This document shows positions 9,256 through 20,825 of a stretch of 64,000 nucleotides of DNA, piece after piece; positions within the stretch are counted from its first letter, which is position 1, and the number at the start of each line of letters is the position of its first letter. This stretch comes from Panonychus citri (lineage: Eukaryota > Arthropoda > Arachnida > Trombidiformes > Tetranychidae): contig NW_026515546.1 of NCBI RefSeq assembly GCF_014898815.1, positions 3,977,001 through 4,041,000 of the forward strand, given 5' to 3'. Position numbers and translations under genes: made by a program. Under the pieces are notes generated by a model. The model worked only from the letters and a program-made list of their open reading frames with translations, was not told the origin of the DNA and made no database searches.

Positions 9256-10338
9256 TCAAACTGTTCCAGAAGAAGCTGTTGTGACAGCGACTGAAGCATC
9301 AGCTGAAGCACTCATGCCTGAATTACTACCAGAATTTGACCCGTTGGTTGAAACTGAAACTCCTAATGAACCGGTTGGTGCAGCTGACATACTTGCTGAA
9401 ACACCAAGATCAGCTTGACCATCAATTGGACTACCGATTCCGAAACCTCCAATCTGTGGACCTCCAAAACCAGGGATTCCTCGTCCACCTGGACCTCCTC
9501 TAAATCCTTGACCTCCAAAACCACCTTGCTGTTGACCTCCAAATCCTCCGGGACCTCCGAAGCCACCTTGTTGATTTCCAAAGCCACCAAATCCTCCAGG
9601 ACCACCAAATCCACCACCGAAACCACCTTGTGGTCCACCAAATCCAAAACCTCCTTGACCATCTTGATTACCTTGATTACCTCCAAAACCACCGAAACCT
9701 CCAAATCCTCCTGGACCTCCTGGACCGCCTGGACCTCCAAAGCCACCTTGCTGTTGACCACCAAATCCTCCGCGACCACCTTGTTGACCTCCAAAACCTC
9801 CTCTGAAACCTGGTGGACCACCAAATCCTTGGTTACCTCCTTGACCACCGAATCCACCAAAACCTCCAGGACCTCCAAAGCCACCTTGTTGTTGACCATC
9901 AGAGCCTCCAAAACCTCGGTTACCACCAAAGCCTCCTTGTGGACCACCTTGACTACCTCCAAATCCCCCACCGAATCCTCCAGGACCACCAAAACCACCT
10001 TGATTTCCTTGGCCACCAAAACCTCCAAATCCTCCTGGTCCACTAAAACCTCCTTGACCATTACCACCAAAACCTCCCTGCCCACCAGGTCCACCAAAAC
10101 TAGGAACACTCATACCAGCCTGTCCTCTGGCACTTCCTTGACCAGCCGATCCACCCAAACTAAATGGACCCATATTGAAACCAAAACCTTTTCCTGGTCC
10201 ACCCAAACCAATAGTCGATGGGACACCAAGAAGCGACGCTCCTGGTCCATCAACAGCAACTTGAGCACTGATAGAAGGATTTTGACCATTGATCACAGGG
10301 ACGATAAAAAGAAGACAAATTAAACCTTTAAAATTCAT
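9256..10338 (-). CDS. Secreted glycine-rich silk/cuticle-like protein
   Basis: An intronless 360-residue frame. The ATG at 10338 opens into a signal peptide (MNFKGLICLLFIVPVINGQ), so I prefer it; no upstream ATG is in frame. Residues about 60-310 are irregular repeats of GGFGG, GGPGG, GGQQQGG and FGGPGGFGG units, rich in Gly, Gln and Phe. The C-terminal about 50 residues are not glycine-rich (Ser, Ala, Val and Asn dominated). This domain plan, with non-repetitive termini flanking a Gly-rich core, resembles arthropod fibroins and glycine-rich cuticle proteins. Which of the two it is cannot be decided from sequence. A TATA-like box lies about 100 bases upstream (10441-10449). Long frames on the opposite strand here are shadows of the repeats. 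Confidence 0.8.
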   Translation of the reverse strand: MNFKGLICLLFIVPVINGQNPSISAQVAVDGPGASLLGVPSTIGLGGPGKGFGFNMGPFSLGGSAGQGSARGQAGMSVPSFGGPGGQGGFGGNGQGGFSGPGGFGGFGGQGNQGGFGGPGGFGGGFGGSQGGPQGGFGGNRGFGGSDGQQQGGFGGPGGFGGFGGQGGNQGFGGPPGFRGGFGGQQGGRGGFGGQQQGGFGGPGGPGGPGGFGGFGGFGGNQGNQDGQGGFGFGGPQGGFGGGFGGPGGFGGFGNQQGGFGGPGGFGGQQQGGFGGQGFRGGPGGRGIPGFGGPQIGGFGIGSPIDGQADLGVSASMSAAPTGSLGVSVSTNGSNSGSNSGMSASADASVAVTTASSGTV

Positions 10339-10440
10339 ATTGATTAACAAGAACAAATAACAATTCAACTACAATTAATATTTATCTTTCCACCACGAAG
10401 ATCAAAAAGTAAATATTATCATCAGTAAATCACCCGATCG

Positions 10441-10449
10441 TATATATAT
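10441..10449 (-). promoter_or_regulatory. TATA box of the glycine-rich gene
   Basis: TATATATAT lies 103-111 bases upstream of the ATG at 10338. This predicts a start of transcription near 10415 and a 5' UTR of about 75 bases. Strong TATA boxes here occur at the secreted-protein genes and were not seen at the housekeeping genes. Confidence 0.5.
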
Positions 10450-11570
10450 TACCCTCTCTCCCTCCAAGTAACACCTCATGAAAAAATTACATTGATTAAC
10501 AATCAACTCTCACTAATTAATAACATGATAACTCCCTCTGTTTAAACAATGAAACAATTAATACTTAACCTGTTAAAGAGTTAATATAAATTTGGTTACT
10601 AATAATATTCAATTAGACTTGAAAAGTTTTCATCAGACAAAAAAAGTTTAATTGATTGACAGGTTAACAGTTGATAGTTAATGATGATTAACTTTATTAC
10701 ATCAAGAAAAACAATAAATTATAAGTTTTTGCTTCTGTTTGCTGATTGTTATTAATTGATTAATTCATTAATTGTAAACCAATTGAAACAATCTCATAAT
10801 CAAAAACATGATTTAACCAAAATTTACATTAATTGAAGGTTTCCCTTTGTGATCAATGGTTTTTTTTGTTCAACAATCAACATGATAATCTTGTGATCAA
10901 TCAAAATATATAATAACTAATCAAAAATCATCATTCCACAATCAAGGTTATCAATCTCAACAATTAATTTTAATTCTTGTTTCAAATTTTTCCAATTGTA
11001 CTTTTAATTAGATTCTCATCTCTACGAATCACTTGATTATTACAAATCATCTTTTCCCGATCATCATTATCAATTATTGTTGATTAAATAGGATCATGAC
11101 GATGACACAAGAGCAATTAACGAATAGAACAAAAGATTAATTTGATTCGATTACAATCAAATAAATCTAATTATCAGAACAATATTTTCCAAGTACAAGT
11201 ATAGTAATAATATCAACAATTTATCGTCATCAAGTGAATTAATTGATCAATTCTTCAACCCTTTGAATGACAATCAACTGACAGAATTGAGCTGGATCAT
11301 GTTTGGAACAATTAATAAATCATTTGATCAACTATCAAACCAATCAAAAGTACAAAAGTTTTACCACACAATCATTAAGCTAATAAGATGTCACTGCAAG
11401 GATTTAATCACCTCAAACCTTTGGACAATTAACTTAACGATCAAAAATTAGATTCGATTGAGTTGATTTTTATTACGTACAAAAAAACGGTATAAAAAAA
11501 TTCAATTGATGATTAACTTTTCCAGAGATATTAATGGATTTACTATTAATTGATTGATTAGAGAGATCGA
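10450..11570. other. Intergenic, rich in AATTGTTA-type words
   Basis: More than 1.1 kb without a supported gene. The sequence is dense in TTAATTGT/ACAATTAA words and homopolymer runs. A 62-codon frame at 11263-11451 has no recognisable feature and is not annotated. Confidence 0.5.
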
Positions 11571-13216
11571 TTAAGATCCTCCTCCCCCTGAGAAACTTTG
11601 AATGAGGCTCGTTGCTTGACCGATCATGGCACTTAGATCACCACCTCCACCGCCCCCGCCAGCTCCACCGCCGTCACTGTATAAAGTTTGTAACATTTTC
11701 ATGTAATTGGACCAAAATTCTGGACTCATACCAGAACTTGAACCGGAATTCGAGCCGGAGCTAGAACCAGAATTTGGTCTACCCATTTGTCCGCCATTGT
11801 TGTTCCCTCTTCCTCCATTGTTGTACACACCGTTTGATCCACCGCTGCCCACACCACTTGAACTACCGGAAGGTCCGAAGAGGAAAGTGAAAATCTGTGA
11901 GAAAAAATCACCACCGCCACCACCTTAATTGATTGAGAATAAAAAGTAATCAAACAATTAGAAAGATACTTAAAGAGTCAATCAATTTCTCTCATATTGT
12001 TTTTACTTATCGTTAGAAGCAAATGAAAAAAAATGGACACACAAGCTCAGAAATGGTGTCTTCCTTTTATTAAGTCATCATTTAACTGATTGATTGCAAT
12101 TAAGTAAATTGGTTAATATATTGTAAGTCGATTGTAATTATTGGGGGATGATTAAAGTTTTGTTCACAGTTTCATGTATTTGATAAGATAGTTAATTGTA
12201 AAAGCAAAAAGCCAAAATGAAGATATTGGTCAATATATTTGACAATCAATTGCCAGTAGCTGTCCAGTTGAATTTGGTAAAACAATGAAGCAAAATAGGT
12301 AATGATTAATTAATGATTGACGAAATCAACAATTAACTTGGCTCAAGCTGTAATTTCATTGGACGTACCTCCATAATCACCATAAGGATCATTAGTTGAC
12401 ATGTAATCTAATTGATTCCCCATCTGACCGTTCATTTGACCGTTAGGTTGACCATTTCCTGCGTAATTTGAGCCAAACCCTCCTTGTGAATTCATTGGCG
12501 GTGTATATCCAAATTGAGACTGTGAGCCAGAATTCTGACCCATCGGCGGTCGCCCCATCGGTGGTAATCCCATTGGTGATTGACCCATCTGAGGTTGGAT
12601 CATCGGTGGTGGAGGTGGAGGTGGTGGCCCCATGGGTGGAGGTCCTATTGGCGGAGGTCCCATCGGTGGCCGTCCTATCGATAACTGACCCGTCGATGGT
12701 CTTCCCATCGATTGCATTCCAAATCCATTAGAACCGAAATTAGAACCAAGTGATCCTAACGAAGCTTCAAATCGGCTGAATGGTGAATTAGAACCCAAAT
12801 TTGGCCTTAATAAGCCCCCAAGACCACTGAGACCATTAAGACCAGCAGAGGTTTGACCCATTGATTGACCACTTAGTCCATTCATAAGCCAACTAAATAA
12901 TCTAGTTTGAACTTGAAAGAAAAAGTAAACACAACAATTAAACTTTTCACGTTAAATAAACAAGAAAAATTTCCAATTCAATGGCCTGATAATTACAATT
13001 AATTAACAACTAAACAAATACGAAAACAAATTCAGTTCGTTTACCTTTCGGAATTGAAATGTCACTCGAATTGAGCTCATTATTATTTTCGTAATTGTCA
13101 ACACTAATTGTGGTCACTTCAGTAGACGATTGTTGTCCATCAGCTGATATAATTGAGATCAATGAAAAACTGATTAACCAAATTGTTTGCAACTTGAAAA
13201 CTGTGATAACTTTCAT
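11571..13216 (-). CDS. Secreted Pro/Gly/Met/Ser-rich protein, three exons
   Basis: Exons 13216-13045, 12911-12369 and 11923-11571 join in phase 1 at both junctions, giving 355 residues. Residues 1-26 are a signal peptide. Exon 2 encodes Gly/Ser/Leu-rich sequence, then repeated RPPMG/GPPPIG units with a run of eight prolines, then Gly/Asn/Met-rich sequence. Exon 3 encodes a poly-Gly start, a hydrophobic DFFSQIFTFLFG patch, a Ser/Gly-rich linker, and a helical-looking MSPEFWSNYMKMLQTLYS segment before a Gly-rich end. If the GTACGT donor at 12368 is not used, exon 2 reads on to a stop at 12343 and the protein would be 246 residues. No family was recognised. Secretion and repeats suggest an extracellular structural role such as silk, cuticle or cement. 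A TATA box lies at 13305-13314. Confidence 0.7.
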
Positions 13217-13304
13217 ATCTGATTACAATTAGAAACAATAGAAATAAAAACCTAACAATCAGTAACAATTAACCAAAATGAAAGCCTTAATTGTTTCCCT
13301 GTTG

Positions 13305-13314
13305 TTATATATAA
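13305..13314 (-). promoter_or_regulatory. TATA box of the Pro/Gly-rich secreted gene
   Basis: TTATATATAA lies about 90-98 bases upstream of the ATG at 13216, a distance similar to that at the neighbouring glycine-rich gene. Confidence 0.5.
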
Positions 13315-14448
13315 TTGAAGATTTTAATTTAATTCAGTTCCACATCACTCCACTCTTAATTATCTACACTTACTATTAACAATTAAGTTAAATAATTAGG
13401 GATGACAATCTAATGGTGATGTTGTTAATCAATTGTTAATCAGACATTTAATTTGATCCATGAAATTTTTGATTGTTGTTAATTATTATTTGTAATCAAT
13501 GGTGATTGGCAAATTTGTCTTTCTCCCAACAACCAATTAATTTAATCATAATCTAATAAGGCTTTGCAAAAAAACAACAACAATTAACAATTGACAATAT
13601 TAATTGTGTGCTGATTGAACATTGGGAAAAAAACAAAATTAAAGTAACAATTAAGTTGTATTCAAAAGTACTAAATTATTTAGTTGATTGTTCCCAATGA
13701 TCAAGGCAAAAAAAGTGCAATTTAAATTGTACTTGACTTTGAAATTAACAATTTACTTAAAACAAGGAAGACAAACAATTAACAGGTTAATTGTAATGAG
13801 AAACAGAAATTACCTTAATCACAATTAAGTAACATTTTTACCGTTCAAATAATTAGAAATGATTAATCAGACATCACCTAATGATAACAATTAACTAGTA
13901 TTTTCATTCATTAATTTATATTCATAATTAGCAAGACAATTAATGTTAAATGAGTGAACAAAAATGGTGACAATTTAATTAAATCATTAGTAATCAAATA
14001 GATTTTAATTGTAGTTATCATAAGTGATGATCATATTGTTAAGAGAAAAGTTAATTGTACTAATTTAATTTTCTCATCATAATCATTACATTAATAGAAA
14101 AGTATTCTAATCATTATAATCTCACAATCTAATTGAAGACTAAGAATTATGATTAAGTTAATTGGTGATTAACTATCAACACAAATAATGTTAATTGTCA
14201 TCGATTATTTTAATACCCGCTTAATTGGTTACAGAAACGATACAATAATCAAAGTGATTAGTTAATTGTGTATTTGTGAAGATAGTGAAATAAATGTATG
14301 TGATTAATATTCTAGTGGATTAGATTGTTGATTAATTTTCACGTTCTTTGATAATCAAGGATTTGATGAAGATGATTAAGGTTAATGATTTAATCGAAAG
14401 GTTGAAAGAATATGTTTTTCCATTGGAAGTTAATTGTGACTCGAAATC
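13315..14448. other. Divergent intergenic region, no gene seen
   Basis: About 1.1 kb between two divergent secreted-protein genes. It is extremely rich in AATTAAC/TTAATTGT words. No coding frame or TATA box for the plus-strand gene was recognised. Confidence 0.5.
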
Positions 14449-17034
14449 ATGAGACAATTAGAGTTACCGATAAATTGTATTCTATTGATTAGTTTGGTGA
14501 TTAAATTTTGTTGTGGTGAAATTTTAACAATTGATTCTGAGCAAATTGAAACTTTCGCTGAGATTTACAAAGATTGTCGAGATTATCGTAAGTTAAATCA
14601 ACGATGTTATGGTTGGTCATCTGTAGATGACCATAAGTGTTTTAAATCGTCAACATGTGATTACCTGGTCATCGTTAGGGTGCTCAGCGATTCGTTGGAC
14701 ACTTTTTCGCCGAGTGAATCGGAATCACCTTCGATATCAGAGTCACCATCTTATGTAGACATTGGTGATGAACAATTGAGTATAAATCTTTATATTTTCA
14801 AGTCTTTATCAAATTTTTCGTACAACTTTTGGCTGACCAATGGACAGTCAAAGTATTTATACCAATGTCAAGTTGAGTGTGAAAGTGATTGTGATGAGCC
14901 AACACAAACACCGGACCTTTGGAGGTCAGAGAAAAGGATGAAACAATTAGATGTACCAGGAATCGATGTACCTATTTTTGGGTGTTCTTGGTCAGTTTCT
15001 CAGCGGAATTCAGAGTGGCCTTTGAACGAGGAAAACAAACCCATTGACCTGGTCTATTCTCACTATTGGTTAGTCTTAGGATCGGTATTCAAATTGGACG
15101 AAAATTTCGATAAACAGAAATCAAGAGATTTACCATTATACCAGTGGAAGTATTTGTATCAGGGTTGTGACAATGGAAGAAAATTTTGCTTTGGTACCGA
15201 TAATTGTGTCGAAAGTGCTTCTTGCTCCGAGTTATTGATAATTAAACTCAGAGAATATGATTCTCTGTATCATGATTATCTGTTCATGGTACCAATGGAA
15301 AAATCGTCTTACACCATTGATATCAAACCATCAAAAAGATTATTAACTTTTCAAGATGATAAGAAGACAGAAATGACCAATGGTCAATCAATTTCTCTTG
15401 CCAGTGAACAATTATTATCGATACGAAGTCAATGTGATCAAATTAGTTGTCGTCACAAGATAATCTCACCTGACAATTCATTGGAGAAAAAAATTGACGA
15501 TCAATTATTAGCCCATAGTGATAATAAAGTAATTGGATCAACACGTAAGTATATTTGGTCATTACCTTTGGAGTTTGATATTGATGGACAATTAACATTC
15601 AATGGTAGAAATACAATGTATCAGGTGACAATTAGATCAAACAATTTGACTTTAATTGAATCAAAGATTCCAGGTCTTCCTGGTTACTCACTAAGAGAAG
15701 ATATTTACAAAGAATGTGAAACAATTAACTTATCCAATCAACAATTAGCAAGTTCATCGATTTGTTTTGGTCTAAATAAAGACAATCCCAAGCAAGAGTG
15801 TCTCAAATGTTCAACTTGTTCAATGGTAGCGATACTCAGGCCATTGTTAACACCGATCGCCAGCAATTTAACTAATCATCATGGGATTGATTCTGAGGCT
15901 ATTGAATTACAGTTATTTGGAAATGACGATGAAACCTCATCGATTGGTTTGAATTTCATTTACAATAACGACGATGGGTCAGCATTTAGTTATCAATGTT
16001 TGACCAACAAGAGACAAGATCAATCACAATTAGTTGAAAATAAATCAGGACAAAAGAAAATTCAATTCGCAAATGAAGCCTATGGTTCAATATATTGTCG
16101 ATTTATTATCTCAGGTAAAAGTGATCCATAAATTAAGATAATCAAGTTAATTTCGAAAAAAACTATTCTAATTGTAGAGAATCAAGGTACTTGGCCAATC
16201 ATGAGAAATGGCGAAACAATTAACCTAATCAATGAGAAGATTCCGATCACAATTAACTGGAATTACTATTCAAAAATGGTCGATCCAAATGGTTCACTTA
16301 ATCCAGTTCATAGATTTAATTATCTTTACCAATCTTGTAAAGGCGAAGAAAATATTTTATGTATCGGTTTTAATGATTGTATTAATCATCGTAATTGTAC
16401 CAATTTAGTTGTAATCAAATACGATGGTAGTGGTCATTATCCTCGATCCTTGTTGACCACTTCGGGAAAAGGGAAAAGGACAAAATCAAAATCTTCGGGT
16501 AAAAAGAAGGACTCGGAAAAGGATGAGGACGATTCGCATGGACTATTGAATTGGGCAGTTTATTCAGCCGATGATAGTGATTCGTTGATTGTTTCATTTT
16601 CGGGTGACAATTTGTACGGTGATGATTACGCTATCATGTGCACACCGAGTGGATTCAGTGAACATTATATTTGGGAAACAGGGAAATTGAAGCCAATCCG
16701 GGAGAAAATAATTCTTAACTCAAAACGGAATCAACAATTGGTTCCAGGTTCAGGGGGATCGGGAGGATTTCGGTGCTTCTGGTCAATGCCTGGACTATTT
16801 TCCGTTTTCTTTCAAAACTATCGATTCGATGTTATCACCGATACGGTTTACATGAATGTCACCTTTCAGAGGGATAAAAAAGCCACTCAGGCAACCAGAA
16901 TTTTCACCACCCTCCCTGGTTTCAGGGGAAACTCAAGACCAAACTCTGGATTCAATTGCTACTTATCATTAGTGAACAAAATTTTGTTCATCCTGCTCTT
17001 GATTATCAATCAAATTCACACTTTTCCAGGTTAA
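14449..17034 (+). CDS. Large secreted/GPI-like protein with four DOMON-like cysteine-rich modules
   Basis: Two exons (14449-16114 and 16178-17034; 63-base intron, phase 1) give 840 residues. Residues 1-23 are a signal peptide. Four modules begin near residues 39, 236, 416 and 603. Each has the pattern Y-x-x-C, a gap, C-[FYI]-G, a further C-x(5)-C, then [LV][VLA]I. A later cysteine follows, then a [FYI]xCxW/F motif and an alternating hydrophobic stretch. This resembles the DOMON/FRRS1L extracellular module (heme- or sugar-binding beta sandwich) as I know it, but the match is by pattern only. Module 1 is followed by an acidic Ser/Pro insert; module 4 carries a Lys/Ser-rich insert (about residues 650-675). 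The C-terminus is a hydrophobic segment of about 20 residues with no cytoplasmic tail, which fits a GPI-anchor signal. Function unknown. Confidence 0.8.
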
Positions 17035-20030
17035 TTGTTGGCAATACAACTGATCAACTTTGTTCATTGATTGTTTCCAATGAAAACAAATCAGTTTCCG
17101 CTTCAATCAATAACCATTAATAAATTGTAACTGTTTGTGTTTCCTCAACAATCAATGTTTTTGATTAACTTGATCACCATTAACAAACAATTATCATGAT
17201 TTACAAGCTAAATTAATTTCATCAACTATAATTAACAGCTCCTCCTAATCAGGACTACCGGTTATCGTTTATAACACAATTAACTAAATACAATCAAGTT
17301 GCCATTTTGTATTACCAAACAATTAAATTGTGTCAGTTAATCAGTTGTTAGTAGTTAACATAATCCATAAGTAATTACCATCATTATGACAACAATTTAA
17401 AATTAGAATTCAAATTAACCTTGTTAACCTTAGTAATCATGTTAATTGTTTGATGGATTAATCTGAAAACCGATTGAAATAATTGTGCTCGTTAATTGTA
17501 ACGATTAATTTTGATTCTTTAATCTTTTAAATACTTTTACCTCACTTTTTTTTAATCACAACAATTAAAAATCATATCGAAATTAATCAAATTTGTAAAT
17601 TGTTGATACCTCGATAAGTTGATTGTATTATCTGATTCATGTCAACAATTAACAGAGTAAGAAAAAATACAATTAAACTGAAAGAAATGAAAAATAGTTA
17701 ATTACAATTACAATTAGATATTTATGTAGACAATTAAATGATAAATTGTTACAATTAATAATTGATTAATCAATGGTCACTTATTTTCGTAACTATAGTT
17801 ATAACTTTCATCTAATCAATTTTAATTTGATTGTTACAATAAAACCAAATTAACTTTGGTTAAGTTTCGTTGTGATTTAAATTAATTGTTACATTTATAA
17901 TAAACAATTAACTACAATTGAATTTTTGATATTCATTTAACTCAACTAGATAGATTTTGGATTCTCTTCTTATTTGAATATTGATTGAAATTCAGTTAAT
18001 TGTTTACAATTAATTCAAGAAGAAAATCAAATGGGAACAATAAGGAAGGAGGAAGGAAAAGTTGATTGAATTAAGAATTATGATTAAATTAAATGATCAT
18101 AATAGAGAGAGACTAGTTAAGTTATTTGATCATGATTAGTGGTTATTTCATCATCCTGATCAAATAAATTGTCAAGATGATCAGGTAACAATTTGATTGG
18201 GTTAATATTACAAAATAATAACAAAAGTGATTGGCAACAAAAGGTAAAAACGTAAATTGTGATTAAAGTAAAATCTTAAATCGGATTAGATTTACTGATT
18301 GACATACAATCAGATTGGTTGTTATCATCATCAAAAGAGTAATTAAGCTAATTGTTGTAGAGTAACATTGATTGTAACAATTTCAAGCACAAGTCTATTG
18401 ATTATCATCATTATCATATTGCAGGTTGATGGTAGTAATTAGTATTATGAATGATTGTGATTACTTAATCGCTAATTAAGATGATTGAATTAAAAACAAC
18501 GAAAAATAAAGATACTTGAAATTAAATAACGGAAATGGAAATAACAAGATGGACCAAAAGTAAAGAAAAGGTTGAAATGAATTAACATAAATTGTGGAAA
18601 ATCAATGATTAAGTTAATTAACTAAAAATTAGATTTTGAACTAATCAAGTTGAGCAGTAATAACGTTAATTGTTAACATAACCTTTGAGGTTCGATCATG
18701 AATTATTGGATATCAAGACAAAACAAATGTCTTTAAGGTGAAAAAGCATCAGGATTTTTTTTTTCTGTTGAATTTAAATCAATTGTTCAGTGTTGGTACA
18801 TGATTATAATTAACAATTAGACTGAATCAGGATGTTATTTAGGTTAATTTGATGCTTGAAAAGTTTGTTCATGATGATGACTAGAGTGAGGGAGAATAGA
18901 AAGAGAGAGAGAGAGCAAAGAAAGTGTGAAAAGGTATTTTCTACATTAATTGAATGCTGCATCAACCAGTTTGTTGATTATCATGATAATGATGATGATG
19001 ATGATGATGATGATCAGGGTAACGGTTTCATGGAAAAATAAAGTTGAAAGTCAAAAGTGAAAGTAAATTTCCGCCGGGAAGGTTAGAAATCGATCGTCAT
19101 GTTGACCTCACTCATTCTCAGAGTGGACAATCAAGATAAACTAGCAAAAGGTAAGATTTTTGCTTATCGTGATGATGGATAATGGTGATTGTCTTAATGA
19201 GCTTGAAGCTTAATTGTTGGTCGACGGTCGCCTTTTTGATCGTGGTTTAAAATGATTAACAACCTCGTTTATTTGATCTGGTTAAATCAATAAGATAAAT
19301 ATCATAATCCATTGACTGTTATCAAGCTAATGACAATTTAAGTGGTTGAATAAAAGAGCAATTATGAAATAATGATGATGATGATTCTCAATCTTCTCTT
19401 TCAATTTCCAAACAGTTTACACAATATTTTCATCTAGTATCTCACTCGTAATATAAATCGACAGGACGATGATGATGATGATGATGATGATGATGGTTGA
19501 GAGAAAAACACCAAATGAGAATATCCTTGTTGGAAACTGATCGATGAAAGTGGGAACAATAAATGATGATGAGAAAATATTCGTGAGTGAGTTGCAATAA
19601 TAATGAATATTTACCATAATGTGTAGATAATAATAGAATATTATTTAGAGATGATGGTAATTCCTTGGTGATAATCATTATCATCATGGTGACATTATGT
19701 TTTGGATACAATATCTCTTTTGATAAACATGAAGGTTTTTGTTTCATTCATCAATCATGATTTGAGTCCTTTTCCAATTCAGGTGAAGTTATTTACTCGC
19801 TTCCGCATCAAAAGATAATTTAACTGATATTTAATGGTGTTTACTGGTTTTCCATTCATGTCTCTCCAACAATTTGTCATGGTCCTTTAATTGTTACATG
19901 ACTATTCACTTTACCATATCCTATTAATAATTGTAATTGATGTCGTGTTATTATTGTATTATTATTGTTACTGGTTGTTGATTGTTGATGAAAGGATAGG
20001 TTTAATTTAGAGAAATTAATTTCTTTGCTT
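17035..20030. other. 3 kb intergenic region, no gene seen
   Basis: AT-rich sequence dense in CAATTAA/TTAATTGT words up to about 18.8 kb, then GATGAT-rich tracts (18988-19013 and 19467-19495). Short frames at 18856 and 19442-19747 are made of these simple repeats. No supported gene was found. Confidence 0.5.
18988..19013 (+). repeat. (GAT)n trinucleotide tract
   Basis: An uninterrupted run of about eight GAT units preceded by ATCATGATAAT. A similar run sits at 19467-19495. Confidence 0.8.
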
Positions 20031-20825
20031 TTAAGTTTTACTTAAAATTAATCCGGTGAGTGGATGTAATTTGATGTAAAAGTATCTTCGTTGACTGAGA
20101 AGGTGAGTGTGTATGGCGAAAGTTATCATACAATAGGTCGCAAAACCGGCAATCACGTGCCAAACTGCGTGTAATTGTAAAATCGGTGCTAACATGTTGG
20201 GTAGACCGCACCTAAGCCCATCCAGTGAAGAGCAGAATATATTATCAATATTCCAAAGGAAGAAAGCAAAATGGTTGAGAAAAACACCTAACCAGAAGAG
20301 TCTAGGTGATGATGGGCAGGTTCGGGTGATGCGATATCCAAGATAAATGACCATATAATGAATAGCGGCAAAGCCCAATTGAAAGAAAATCGGCTCATTA
20401 ACAACAAGGTAGGATATTTCTAAGCCAAGACCACAAAAGATTAACGATAATTTGGTTGATCGTTTGGCTGCTGTTGGTGGATGAAGCATCTTAATGAAAA
20501 TATAGCCAACCAAAAGGGCTTCCCAAATCATGGTCATCTCGTCCCATAGTTGCATCTCATACTTGAGGGTCATATGGAAAGCAGCTGATCCAAGGCCGAC
20601 AAATGAAAGGTACAATAATGGACTAAGAAATAGAAAATCAATCTCATAACGGCGAAGATGAGCAAAGGCAATTAACGGTGGTAAGATGAAGGTTAAATTT
20701 GACAGGGTATTCCAAAATTCTGCTATATAATAGCTCATCTCATAATTGGTTTCACACCAGTCGATGGTTGAAGTTATCGGATCCCAAAATCCTCTTCTAT
20801 CCAAAGATATTACTGTCGGCGGCAT
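20031..20825 (-). CDS. Alkaline ceramidase, full length
   Basis: An intronless 264-residue frame (human ACER3 is 267). It is a seven-span membrane enzyme that hydrolyses ceramide to sphingosine and fatty acid in ER/Golgi membranes. Signature residues are visible: the N-terminal calcium site DWCETN with a further Glu in YIAEFWNTLSN (residues 23-42), GLGSAAFHMTL with the catalytic Ser and first zinc His, QLWDEM with the conserved Asp, and the C-terminal LHAVWHVIAG with the two remaining zinc histidines. All catalytic positions are therefore present. The start at 20825 (MPPTVISLDRRGFWDP) matches the family N-terminus. The first 141 residues are duplicated at 8377, and a decayed start-codon region sits at 26930-26995. 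It is most like ACER family members in general; the exact subtype was not assigned. Confidence 0.95.
   Translation of the reverse strand: MPPTVISLDRRGFWDPITSTIDWCETNYEMSYYIAEFWNTLSNLTFILPPLIAFAHLRRYEIDFLFLSPLLYLSFVGLGSAAFHMTLKYEMQLWDEMTMIWEALLVGYIFIKMLHPPTAAKRSTKLSLIFCGLGLEISYLVVNEPIFFQLGFAAIHYMVIYLGYRITRTCPSSPRLFWLGVFLNHFAFFLWNIDNIFCSSLDGLRCGLPNMLAPILQLHAVWHVIAGFATYCMITFAIHTHLLSQRRYFYIKLHPLTGLILSKT

Noticed and set aside
9415..10323. Long Thr/Ser-rich frame on the plus strand
   Set aside because: It is the antisense of the glycine-rich repeats (GGT/GGA/CCA codons), with no signal peptide or folded part of its own. The minus frame has a signal peptide and TATA box.
12343..12368. In-frame stop of the Pro/Gly-rich gene as the true gene end
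   Set aside because: A GTACGT donor at 12368 and a phase-matched acceptor at 11924 join to a long compatible exon, so the stop is more likely intronic. It is kept as an alternative in the feature text.
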